Source: Diatrype stigma
Lineage: Eukaryota > Ascomycota > Sordariomycetes > Xylariales > Diatrypaceae
Direction: 5' to 3'
Assembly: GCA_022225965.2 (NCBI GenBank)
Contig: JAKJXP020000039.1
Coordinates: 248,001-312,000, forward strand
DNA: 64,000 bases
Shown here: piece by piece, positions 1-10,485 of the stretch
Layout: every line of letters starts with the position of its first letter
How positions within the stretch are numbered: the stretch's first letter is position 1
Program-made: the position numbers and the translations under genes
Notes under the pieces: generated by a model
Told to the model about the DNA's origin: nothing
Databases searched by the model: none
Seen by the model: the letters and a program-made list of their open reading frames with translations, nothing else

Positions 1-1388
1 CCACTATCGGCTTGCAATCTATCACGAGCACGTTTCGGCGGTCCTTGAGTGCCTGCTCCAACACAAGTTCCTTCTTCCCGGAACCCCTGGGGCCTTGCAC
101 GACTATGAACGTCTCGGCCGTCTCCATGAGCCATTTTTGAATCTGGTCGATAAGGTCTTTGCGATGGGTCCAAATAGTGGTTAGTCCAGCCTCTTCGGCC
201 TTCTCCCGACGGAAGGATAATATATCGGATGTCTGCTTGCGCAGCCACCTAACTAATCTGCTATTATTCCAACGAAGCTTGCCGGTGATATGGATTTTGA
301 CAAAGAAGGATCGAATGGGGTCGAAGACGATGACAGTCAGTCCTGTAAGCAGTGCTACTAATACGGGGATTACGATTCGTGGATGACTTGAGATCCACTC
401 CCAGATGCGATGTTGCTTGGCTCGTTGCTCATACGACATGCGAAGCTTGGTACCGAGTTTACCGCCACCAAGCTCTTCAGGGACGACGAAACCGTGCAGG
501 CAGTTACGAGCCATGATGGCATCCCTAACGAAGCCAAAATCGACGTAGGCGAATTTTGGGAGAACCTTGGAGTCCCATGGCTGTGATTGAATCTCGGCAA
601 TCTTACCGTATCGACGGAACAGGCTGTATAGGGTTTCCTGGGATAACTCGACGGCCTCCTCGCCAGGGTTTTTCGGGACGAATTCGATTCGTACTCGACC
701 ATACGGATATCTGTGGAGGTCTTCTAGCCAGGGAATGCCTTGAACCAAGCCAGCCTGAACTCCCCGGAAGGGGCTGAAGATGGGCTTGATTGGCCTCTCT
801 CTGAGAAGCGTGGCTACCTTTTCCTCGACCTCTTTAGCGGGGATATTTGAAGGATGTGAGAATTTCACAAACGCGCCACCGTCCTTGAGTCTAGGTATAA
901 TCTCAGTAACCTTGACGGGTATCTTGTCGTCCGGCAAGGCGCGTTTGACCATGTTGATAGGATCCAAGGCCCCCAAGCTCGAGTTCTCGAACCGCTTCAT
1001 CAACCCGGCTATGTCTTTCTCGGGGTCTCGCCATGGTGCCCGTAGTAAACCCGATAGCTTCAGAGGAAATAAGTTGTCGAGCCATAGTATAGACTCATTA
1101 GCAGCGGCATCGATGTGGCCTTCTTGGTCGCTGCTTGCGGCCGTAGCATTAGCAGTAGCAGCAGTGCTCTGCAAAGCTCTCGTTGCCAATCTTGATGATA
1201 GTAGATATGTAGTCTGTGTCCTTGTCAGCTCGGCCGTTTCTAGTGTGATTCCCTGATAACTGGCTGTGGGGTGTGGTCCTCGTGACACTTACGGGAAGGA
1301 CACGACGTGAATTATGAAGAGTCCTGTGTGTCCTAGGGTGTATCGAAGCTCTCAGTCCCTGCGGACAGAGAAGTTGCCTCGAAATCAT
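1..1388 (-). CDS. YME2: Mitochondrial escape protein Yme2 (RNA12 family), N-terminal part; cut by window edge
   Basis: Exon 1 is 1293-1388 and exon 2 is 1-1252, running off the window; together about 449 residues are visible. Yme2 is an inner mitochondrial membrane protein that influences mtDNA escape and nucleoid organisation. The N terminus (MISRQLLCPQGLRA...) is Arg/Ser rich with few acidic residues, as in a mitochondrial presequence. An RRM-like fold follows at about 218-290, then one membrane segment at about 325-342 (IVIPVLVALL) and a Walker A loop GPRGSGKK at 419-426, the start of the RNA12 ATPase domain. The 40-nt intron (1253-1292) has a GTAAGT donor and a TTATCAG acceptor; without it the frame stops at 1149. 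The missing C-terminal half lies left of the window. Identification rests on the order presequence-RRM-TM-RNA12 P-loop. Confidence 0.88.
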
Positions 1389-2572
1389 GGTCCCCTGGCT
1401 GTCAAATCACCACCTGCGATTCCCTGCCTTTTCTGATGCTGTGGTAGTGGCATAGGTCGTGTTGTCACGCAGCTATGACTGTCTCATTTCGACCTGGTCT
1501 GACGATCTTATAGCTGTCAGCAGTAATAAGCTAGGTGCCATGTATACCGTAAGAACCTTAGAAAGCTTCCAAGGTTGATATCAAGGAACAGCTACCAACG
1601 TGCTCCGCGATTGATTGAACAAGCTCCCAATAGCCTGGTAACTTACGGCTCAAAGTGCTAATGAGGTCATTGGGTCTCACTAAACCTGACGATGTGGGCT
1701 GATCTACCTGGAATCCAGGTGATGCCCGAGATGAAATATTGCATATCTACATGGAGTCTACGCTGTAGTTGCATAGTCGCAGCGATTCCGATACACTTGC
1801 GTACCTAATCACGCATTTTCTATGAAGGTCCTTTTAAGAGGGGCCAGAGAAGAGGAGGGGCGGAGGGGCGGAGGGGCAGAGGGGCATACCCGACCTAGTG
1901 GACCTCAGGAACCCCTCCAGCGAAGCCACAGCTGGTTAGGTAGTTGAGTAGCAAAGCCACACCAATTTTTCCAAGCCACAACCCGGAAGTCATGATCTCA
2001 GAATCTCAGAAAGAAAGCTTCACTTGCGCACGCCAATGCTGACGACGACAGAGCTGTACCATAGCGAGCCACTCGCCAACTGGAGTAGAATACGGATGTA
2101 ACCACCTGCAACGCGTGCTGGAATCATACTGAACCTAAGAGAATACCCAAGTACTGTCAACCTCTCGATTTCCCCCCATCTGTCTCCAGCCGGTCCACCA
2201 GGTTGATATTTGCGATTCCCAAGAAGGAAAGAACATCCTTGGATTATCGACTCCAAGACGGGCAGCGCAGCGCAACATTCAATTGGCCTGAACCGACACC
2301 CAGACACGCATTGATCGCGAGACGCCCTGAACACCGAACCTGAACACCGAACCTGAACACCGAACCTGAACCCCGCGGCGCATGCCTACGATATATAACC
2401 CCCCCGCTCGTCCTCCCACTGGCCTCGGTTCACAGACATTGACTCGTATACATTTCCTCGTCGCTTTCTTCAACCCTTCGATCTATTACAAAATAGGGCA
2501 TCTGTTCAGTGCTGTAACCTTCATACGTAACCAGGTCTTCTTACCTGAAAGCCCCCAACATCAGTGACCGAC
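1389..2572. other. Divergent promoter region between YME2 and EMI1
   Basis: This 1.2 kb spacer separates two genes read outward. I see no supportable gene. It holds a G-rich run at 1851-1888, a 13-bp tandem repeat at 2326-2374 and a TATA-like ATATATAA at 2391-2398, which would serve EMI1. Short reading frames here (for example 2020-2334 minus) lack any recognisable protein pattern. Confidence 0.7.
2326..2374. repeat. 13-bp tandem repeat, about 3.7 copies
   Basis: The unit CCTGAACACCGAA repeats at 2326-2338, 2339-2351 and 2352-2364, followed by a partial copy CCTGAACCCC. It lies about 200 bp before the EMI1 start, just upstream of the TATA-like site, so it is probably promoter or leader DNA with variable copy number. 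Confidence 0.9.
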
Positions 2573-2951
2573 ATGGGCTGGATGTGGTCATCATCAACGC
2601 CGGAGGAGCCCTCCGCGAAGGGTCCCAGCCAGGACAACGCAAGCCAAACTCCAACACCACAACAAGCGCCAGCGAAAGAAACCTCGACGGCGACGACGAC
2701 AACGACGAAAACGACGAAACAAAAGATAGATGACCTGAAGGACCACCCCGATTACGAAATTGCCAAATTCCTATTCCAACTCCAGCAGGAAGTTGGTGGC
2801 GGCAAGCCTTCCGCCGCCGCCGAGCCAGCGAAACCCACACCCACATCAGAGCAGCAGCAGCAAAGGTCCACCAGCTCATCCTCCTCTTCCTACTTCCCGT
2901 CCTGGGGATCCTGGGGATCCTGGAGCGCGTCCGTTGGAACAACAACACCAC

Positions 2952-2998
<47 letters not shown>

Positions 2999-3517
2999 AC
3001 AGCGCAACAACAACAATCAGACACCCCCTCAGACGAAGACGACGGCCGGCTAGACGCGCTCTCGGAGTCGCTGCTCCCGACGTCGATGTCGTGCGCGTCG
3101 GCGTTCGACTTCGCGCACCACTGCAACTCGATGGGGGGCCAGTGGACGAGCGTGTACCGGTACGGGACGGCGCGGTCGTGCAGCGAGGCGTGGGAGGACT
3201 TCTGGTTCTGCATGCGGACGCGCACGTACGGCGGCGCCCTCAAGCGCGCCGCCATCCGCGACTACCACCGCCAGAAGGAGATCCGCAAGTACCGCACCCC
3301 CGGCCGCCCCGCCAGCACCGACGTCTGGGAGGCCCGCACCGAGCCCGTGCCCCCCGGCGTCGCCTTCCGCCAGCCCTACCCCGAGCTGCCGTCCGACGTC
3401 TCCGACGAGGAGTGGTACGCCGCCCAGATCGAGAGGCGGCGGCGCGTGCAGGAGGCGCTGGCCAGGGCGGACCAGGAGGGCGAGGGCGAGGGCGCGGGCG
3501 CGGGCGAGGGCGCTTGA
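2573..3517 (+). CDS. EMI1: Emi1-like protein (DUF3128) with twin CX9C motif
   Basis: Single exon, 314 residues, starting at the ATG of MGWMWSSS (an in-frame GTG nine bases earlier is not a eukaryotic start). The C-terminal half carries the Emi1/DUF3128 domain with Cys174-X9-Cys184 and Cys203-X9-Cys213. That is the twin CX9C helix-hairpin used by proteins imported into the mitochondrial intermembrane space by Mia40. Yeast Emi1 is needed for early meiotic gene induction and is counted among twin CX9C proteins. The N-terminal 170 residues are low complexity: Thr-rich, Gln-rich and a run of 15 Ser (residues 128-142) coded only by TCA codons. The tail ends in a Gly/Ala/Glu repeat. GC content rises sharply after about 3030. 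Metal binding or a role in cytochrome oxidase is not shown by the sequence. Confidence 0.85.
2954..2998 (+). repeat. (TCA)15 microsatellite inside EMI1
   Basis: Fifteen consecutive TCA codons encode a poly-Ser tract at residues 128-142 of the Emi1-like protein. Uninterrupted identical codons point to recent slippage, so length polymorphism between strains is likely. Confidence 0.95.
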
Positions 3518-5196
3518 TGGTGATGCCTTGGTTGGTGTTCGAATTGGGTTCGGCTTGACTTGATTCGATTGGGATTGAGATTGATCGGTACAGTGTGATG
3601 TAAATATGTAATGGCGTAGTAGGAGAGTGTAGATCACATAGCTGCTAAAGTCCCTGCTCAAATGGATTGACTTGTACTTTATTTGGCTGGACATATCAAT
3701 TGTTACGTTCTAAGATGTTTAACTCGAGTCGGGTTTCGAGAAATCTCCCACGAACTTAATCACTAGATTTTTTTCGGTTCCATGCAGGACGTGCTTGCCT
3801 TAATTTTGAACTTAAGCATTTGATGTTCGATATGCCATCAAGTTAAGCTGGCAACGACTCAAGAGAACGACAGACGATACTAACGATGATTGACGATCAT
3901 GACGATAGGATACATCCGGCTTGATAGGGGTCTACTTAGGTAATTAGGTAGTCTTCGGTGCTTTTCATAATTAGAGCCAGGGGGTAATGGGCCCTATTCA
4001 GTCTCTAGGTACTCTTCTGATAGGTACTCGAGACCAAACTCTCGGCCTCCAGGCTGGCTATACGCAATCATACTTGTAGACATAGTAAGAGAACAGAACC
4101 CTTTCACCTTGATCAAAGAACATTGATCATCAGCCAAAGATAAGGTTGTTATTTATGAAGCAGTCCGTCCACCTATGTACACATCTATCACCATCCACAA
4201 CCTCCATCCCATCAATACACCCTCGGGCAGTGCCGCCAGGAAAAGCAGGGGTGCTTCAGAGCCCACCTACGCACATCTACAGTCGCGAGCTTCTGCGACG
4301 AGAGGAAGAGGTCTCAAAGGCAAAACAAGCTTCGGTTACGGCTTTACCAGTAGCACCCACCATACTTACCGCGCTTACAGCGACGCCAGAACTACCCGTG
4401 ACAGATTTCGAGATAGCTTCCAATTACGGGGACAGTTGGCGCCTGAGGTGCAGCAGGAGGTTGATACTGTTGCTATGTGCATATGCCTTAGGTATATCAA
4501 CGGACTATCGTGCAAATAACAAATCCTAAAACCATCATAATCAGACTTCAGGTCGACGTCGGTTAATTGTTTCCTCTAGCCGTCAATCTTCGAGTCGGTC
4601 CCTGTTAGTGATTCTTCAACTGCATTGATGGATACGGTCAATTGTATCGGAGATTGAATTGCCAACCGAGTCAAACAAGTCGCAGCATGTGTCCCGATCG
4701 ATCTCTTCTTTGCCCGTCCCCTTAGTAAACCCTTTGAAGGTATCATTTCCATCGTGCTAAGGTTGTAGGTAGCCATCGATGTCAGGGTTTTCCCAATGGG
4801 TGGCTGGCGATACCCGACATTGTTCGGGTTTCGATATTTTGATACGCCGTCAGATTGAGCTGGCAAGATGGTCATGGCCATATTTTTACAAGATTCAATA
4901 GGTCATAAAAAGTAATCACAAGTCACAGCATGCACGTGAAACACAGAACGTAGTTATAGAATAGTTCTCATTACTTCGTGGGATGAGTTCCCTTCCTAAA
5001 GTACATCCATGCAATCGTAAAAAACCTCAACTTTTGTACCAGGACCGTCATTACTGGGGAAATCTAGTGCAATCCCGAACCCGAACCTCCACTCAGTTGC
5101 CAGTTCAAAGCAAGGCAACGAGGAAAACGCCAGAAGAAATCAAGACCATGATGAAGACCATTATGATGATGACGAGAAAAGGGAGGTGTTGATGAT
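3518..5196. other. Convergent spacer between EMI1 and HSP70, no gene seen
   Basis: About 1.7 kb between two 3' ends. It contains AT-rich 3' flanks, TAGGTA-type motifs near 3950 and 4010, and short frames (4146-4529 plus, 4576-4881 minus) with no domain, signal peptide or codon bias. I see nothing that can be annotated with confidence. Confidence 0.6.
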
Positions 5197-7223
5197 TTAG
5201 TCAACCTCCTCAACGGTGGGGCCGTCATCTCCACCGGCGCCAGGAGCACCGCCGGGAGCGCCGCCAGCGCCTGGGAAGCCACCAGCGCCGCCGGGCATGC
5301 CAGGCATGCCACCAGGACCGCCAGCACTACCGTAGAACTTCATCATGATAGGGTTGGCGATACCCTCGAGCTCCTTCTGGTGCTCCTCGTACTCCTCGCG
5401 GGTAGCCTGCTGGCTCTCGTCGAGCCAAGCGACAACCTGGTCGATCTCCGTCTTGAGCTTCTCCTTGTCGGCAGCATCAAGCTTCTCGTCAACCTTGGGG
5501 TCGGAGAGGGTGTTGCGCAGCGAGTAAGCGTACGACTCGAGGCCGTTCTTGGCAGCGACACGCTGGCCCTCCTTCTCGTCCTCATCCTTGTACTTCTCGG
5601 CCTCCGAAAGCATGCGCTCGATCTCCTCCTTGGACAGGCGACCCTTGTCGTTCGTAATGACAATCTTGTTGGACTTGCCGGTACCCTTCTCAACAGCCGA
5701 GACGTTCATGATACCATTGGCATCAAGGTCGAAGGTAACCTCGATCTGAGGAACACCGCGGGGCGCGGGGGGGATACCAGTAAGCTCGAACTTGCCGAGC
5801 AGATTGTTGTCCTTGGTGCGTTGACGCTCACCCTCGTAGACCTGAATGAGCACACCAGGCTGGTTGTCGGAGAAAGTGGAGAAGACCTCGGACTTCTTGG
5901 TGGGGATGGTGGTGTTGCGGGGAATGAGCTTGGTCATCATACCACCAGCGGTCTCGATACCGAGGGACAGAGGCGCGACATCGAGAAGCAGGATCTCGTT
6001 GGTGGACTTGGAGCTGGTGTCGCCAGACAGAATAGCAGCCTGGACAGCGGCACCGTAGGCAACAGCCTCGTCGGGGTTGATGGACTTGTTGGGCTCCTTT
6101 CCGTTGAAGTAGTCGGTGATGAGCTTCTGGATACGGGGGATACGGGTAGATCCACCAACGAGGACAACCTCGTGGACCTGAGCCTTGTCGATCTTAGCAT
6201 CAGCCAAGACACGGTCGACAGGCTGAAGGGTGGATCGGAAAAGATCCTGGCAAAGCTCCTCGAAACGAGCACGAGTGATCGAAGTGTAGAAATCGACACC
6301 CTCGAAAAGCGAGTCAATCTCGACCGAGGTCTGGGCCGAAGAGGACAGAGTTCTCTTGGCACGCTCGCAAGCGGTTCGGAGCCGGCGCATAGCACGGGCG
6401 TTGCCACTCAGATCCTAAAAAGATGTTAGTAAACAAGCAAATAAGATAGAGTGATAGAGGGAAATGAATTACATACCTTGCGATGCTTGCGCTTGAACTC
6501 CAGAACGAAATGGTTGACAAGACGGTTGTCGAAGTCTTCACCACCCAAGTGAGTGTCACCAGCAGTGGACTTGACCTCGAAGATGCCCTCCTCAATGGTC
6601 AGGAGAGAGACATCGAATGTGCCACCACCCAGATCGAAGATCAGGACGTTGCGCTCGCCCTCGACCTTCTTATCAAGACCGTAGGCGATGGCGGCAGCAG
6701 TGGGCTCGTTGATGATACGCAGGACATTGAGGCCAGCAATCAGACCGGCATCCTTGGTAGCCTGGCGCTGGGAGTCGTTGAAGTAGGCGGGCACAGTGAC
6801 AACGGCGTTGTTGACGGTGCCACCGAGGTAGGCCTCGGCAGTCTCACGCATCTTGGTGAGGACCATGGAGGAAATCTCCTCGGGGGTGAACTGCTTGGTC
6901 TCACCCTTGAACTCGACCTCGATGATAGGCTTGCTGTTCTTCTCAACGATCTTGAAGGGGAAGTGCTTCATATCGGCCTGGACCTCAGAGTCCTGGAACT
7001 TCCGGCCGATCAGACGCTTAGCGTCGAAGACGGTGTTGTGGGGGTTCATCGCGACCTGGTTCTTCGCGGCATCACCGATCAGACGCTCGGTATCGGTGAA
7101 GGCAACGAAGGAGGGTGTGGTCCGGTTGCCCTGGTCATTGGCGATAATCTCAATCCGGTCATCTCTGTAGACACCCACGCACGAGTACGTGGTGCCGAGA
7201 TCTATGCCGACGGCAGGTGCCAT
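5197..7223 (-). CDS. HSP70: Cytosolic heat shock protein 70 (Ssa type)
   Basis: Two exons, 6477-7223 and 5197-6414, encode 654 residues; the 62-nt intron 6415-6476 has GTATGT and TTTTAG ends. It is an ATP-dependent chaperone that folds nascent and damaged proteins. The ATPase domain begins with [12 protein letters not shown] (residues 6-17) and contains [10 protein letters not shown] and [11 protein letters not shown]. The substrate domain and lid follow, then a Gly/Pro-rich tail and the terminal EEVD that binds TPR co-chaperones. EEVD and the lack of a presequence or HDEL place it in the cytosol/nucleus rather than mitochondria or ER. The intron interrupts after KHRK and restores [13 protein letters not shown] large antisense frame lies over the gene, as is usual for HSP70, and is not treated as a gene. 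Confidence 0.97.
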
Positions 7224-8549
7224 GTTGAAGGATTAGGTAGTGGAAAGCAGTTGTTGGATAGAGGATGTGTGTGGAATTGTAGATGGAATGGGGTATCTCA
7301 AGAGTATGTGCGTTGAAGAAGAAATGTGAGAAGAAAACTCTGCACGTTTCTTGGGGAAGAAGATGGATGGTATTTGTATGTTTGTTGTTGTGTGTTGTGG
7401 GAAGTGGGAGAGGTAGAGAACGCAGGCCTTGGGTACCTTATAATAGGCAGTGAAGCTGTGCCCCACTATTTTTGGAAAAGGACGGAACGTTTTGGAATGC
7501 GGCTTCGATCTGAGCCAGCAGCTTCCAGAATCATCCAATCAGGGGCGAGAAACCCCTCGAAAGTGCGATACTTCGCTACTAGCTTCTGGTTTGTGTGGCA
7601 TTACGTTTGCTCCCTGTTCTTCACGGTTCTATCAGTCTAATTGGGCCGTTATGGCCGGTACGTAGCATCTTTTAGCAGCTTTCCATCTCGTTCTCGTCGA
7701 ACCCAGCAGATTTTCTACCGTGAGTATCTATGACCTATGACGATGAGGGGCAATTCTATGAGCACGGCTACCGAACTCGAGAGTCAGCTATGGAAAGAGC
7801 AATTTGCCCGTTTTGGTATCTAGTCTACCCCGCTACGCCTCATTTGGCATAGCCTTACGACCATCTCAGAGCCCACAGCAGAAACCCACAGCCGCCCTCA
7901 AGGCCCTGATCTCATTCAGCGGAGCCTGAAAAGCTTGGCTTGCAAGGGTTTACTGGCCGACTGCCAGCGACTGGGTGGCAGACTGGCAGTGGGTGCTTGT
8001 AAGGCATGGCACCTGGGCATGTACGTACCACGTACCCCCGTACAATACATGTGGGCTGGTGGGGTTGCCCTCGGTTGGTTGCTACCAGCGACACGCACTA
8101 CAACCAGTGCATGCCTTTCCCTACTATGTATAGGTTGTCTTTGGAAATCTTCCACTTTCCATCCGAACCCAAAAGGCCGAGTTTCTAGCATGGTAGCATG
8201 GTGAGGCGCACTTCATGCTGTCATCATCGTACGTTGTGAGAATTTGGTCAATATGCCTGATGGAAGCGAATAGATACGTTCTGCTGTCAGATCTCATACT
8301 TGCTCAGATATGAGTTTTTGAAAACTTTTACTCAATTCGAATATCACATATTGATATTGCTTATTTGGAAGGACTGTTGATTATTGCTACAGCTAAACGT
8401 ATTATTCAGGTATGAACAACTGGGAGTTATTTTTGCTGAGCAACGATTTACGAATTGCTTGCCTGTGTCAACTCTTCGTCGCAGAGGCCTCGACTACCAC
8501 CTAACTATGTACCTACTGTGTCACTGTCACTATCATGGCAAAAACCTCC
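7224..8549. other. Spacer holding the HSP70 leader/promoter and the 3' flank of the next gene
   Basis: About 1.3 kb. The left 340 bp hold the HSP70 5' leader and promoter. The rest (7650-8549) has only short frames overlapping on both strands, none with a recognisable domain. I see no further gene. Confidence 0.6.
7430..7560 (-). promoter_or_regulatory. HSP70 promoter: heat-shock element, STRE and TATA-like sites
   Basis: Upstream of the HSP70 start the plus strand shows TTCCAGAA at 7523-7530, an inverted nTTCnnGAAn heat-shock factor unit, with further GAA/TTC triplets at 7495-7497 and 7504-7506. AGGGG (7541-7545) and CCCCT (7553-7557) match stress response elements. An inverted CCAAT lies at 7535-7539. 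A TATA-like stretch read on the minus strand sits at about 7438-7446, some 215 bp before the ATG. Function is inferred from these matches and from the gene's identity. Confidence 0.6.
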
Positions 8550-9796
8550 CTAGCACACATGCTCGATCTTCTCCGGCGTCGCGTCGCGGGGACCCAGGTC
8601 CGTCTTGAGCGTGCGGCCGAACAGCTCGAGCAGGACCTCGAAGCAGATCTTGGTGACGGCGGGGTCGTAGCGGCCCTTGCTGAGCTCGTCGCGGATGAAG
8701 GCGTGCTGGGCCCAGGCGAACTCGTAGAAGCTGAAGACGGTGCCCGCAGCCCGCAGCTTCTGCCGGACCAGGTCCCGCCCGGCATCGGGAACGTGGGTGT
8801 CTTTCAGCCCGAAGATCATGGCTACCTCACCCTGAATCTCGCCCAACCGGTCGATCGTGTGGGTGCTGCCCGCCGGCCCCTCGACCGACGTGTCGGCCGC
8901 GGAGTACGGCCCGAGCGTGCGGCTGTGGACGTCGGTCGCGAAGAATGATACGCAGGCGGAGATGCGGGGATCCAGCTGTTAGGAATGAATTTCTCTTCAG
9001 CCGGCATTCTGATTTACTGCGAAGTGAACAACGGTATGGGTAAACTTACGCTAGCACGGAGAGAAAGGTGGCCACCGAGACACATGCCAGATGTGCCGAT
9101 CAGCCCGGTGCATGTAGGGAGGCTGAGGAGATAGTCGACAGCCTTGCGAGAGTCCGCATCGTAGGATTGCAGCGTCTATTATTACCAGTATACTGTTAGC
9201 TATGCACGTATCACGGGGGACAGTTGGTATGATTATATCAGTCTCGTATACCTTCTTTATCTTCAACTCGTTGCCTTGATCAGTCCCCGGGCCATCATAG
9301 GCAAGCGCCTCTGGTCCAATAAAGTCATGGTAAGACGAGGGCGCAGCAACGATATACCCCTGGCCGGCGATTTGGCGAGCGAATCGGGCCACCGGACCCG
9401 TCACTATCGATCGCTTAGCTCACTTCTATTCTTATTATTGTTCTTGTAACGTCGATTCGTGGGGTATGTACCTTGGTAGATTTCACTGAACAGGACAACA
9501 CCCGGAAAGCGCCTATATGTCTAAGTCAGCCTTACCTTGTCCCACCAGAACAAGAGAGGCGATGCTAGCCGTGCAGCCTTACGCTTTCGGATACTGCGAG
9601 ATGGTGGGATGGAAGACGAAGAGTCCTAGTCAGCCCAGTTAGTTACAGTAGTTCGTTACCTAGCCTAGACCGGATCCGGGCTGTGGCTGTTGCAGACTAT
9701 CTAGGGGACATCGTGCCCAGGTGTTCGCTTACTCATGGAACTCTCCTTCCCGTCCACCGTGACCTGGACATCGGTATGGCTTTCGTTGAGAAGCAT
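8550..9796 (-). CDS. Dienelactone hydrolase family protein (alpha/beta hydrolase), six exons
   Basis: Exons 9733-9796, 9583-9625, 9472-9512, 9252-9403, 9050-9175 and 8550-8975 join to 283 residues; introns are 107, 70, 68, 76 and 74 nt with GT-AG ends. The gene is fragmented enough that no single reading frame reveals it, but all phases match. Features are FPGVVLFSEIYQVTGPV (about 38-54), the nucleophile elbow GMCLGG (Cys132), an acidic residue in GLKDTHV (Asp201) and His233 in AWAQHAFIRDE. This is the Cys-His-Asp triad of dienelactone hydrolases. The family cleaves cyclic enol lactones or related esters; the fungal group's natural substrate is not settled. No signal peptide, so cytosolic. 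It lies downstream of the HET gene on the same strand with a separate promoter of 0.7 kb. Confidence 0.85.
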
Positions 9797-10485
9797 TTTT
9801 ACTTTGGTCAACTTGAATCCCGTGTAGATTGCGATCGATCGATACTGAATGAAGCCTCAGTGCACAACTTTAATTGCAAAGAGGCTCAGTGTAAACCCCG
9901 CGTTGCCCAGGGCTTGCTTTAAGTAATGGCGGGGCAGCGGTGATGAAGAGGGGGCTGGAGAGGGGTTGAGGGGTACCAAGGCAATTACATATTCTCTTTA
10001 CTAATTAGCCGAGGGCTGAGACTCTGAGTTAGGGATGAGCGGGTCTGGCTAAGTCTGGCAAGAGCTCCTAGCTGCTATGTAAGCAAGTAATAAGGAATAA
10101 GGCTGAACGGCGGAAGTCGCGTTCAGAAGTTCTCTTCCTCTGCTCCTACATCATCATTATCCCTGGACGCAGTATGTGCTGGGTTACACCGTGTTATCTT
10201 CATTGATACCTACTTACTTAGTAGGTATGATGCCGTCAACGCCTGGACGTGCTTTGAGCTATGTATATAGGAAAACTATAGGAAAACAGGATTATCGTAG
10301 ACATTGGTGTTATGATACATTGTATACATCTATACTTGAAATGAAAAGAGTCCCCAGCTGATGAAATTCCGTATACTCCCACCCTCCAACCCTTTCTCAC
10401 TCACGTATCTTGACAGCCAGTTCCATATCTGATGGCCCTGCACACCCAAACTATCCTTGTTGATCCGCAGGCTATGTTGAGTCTC
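9797..10485. other. Spacer between the HET gene 3' end and the hydrolase start, no gene seen
   Basis: About 690 bp forming the hydrolase upstream region and the HET gene's 3' flank. It holds a purine-rich stretch (9925-9975) and AT-rich DNA near 10200-10360. Short frames at 10176-10361 and 10432-10620 have no recognisable content. Confidence 0.6.

Noticed and set aside
2541..2999. Minus-strand frame starting with a run of Met, and plus/minus poly-His or poly-Asp frames
   Set aside because: They are other readings of the TCA repeat inside EMI1.
5380..6429. Long plus-strand frame (349 codons) and a second one (6483-7316) antisense to HSP70
   Set aside because: Antisense open frames are a known by-product of codon bias in HSP70 genes. 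The products are low-complexity Leu/Val/Gly/Asp-rich chains with no domain.
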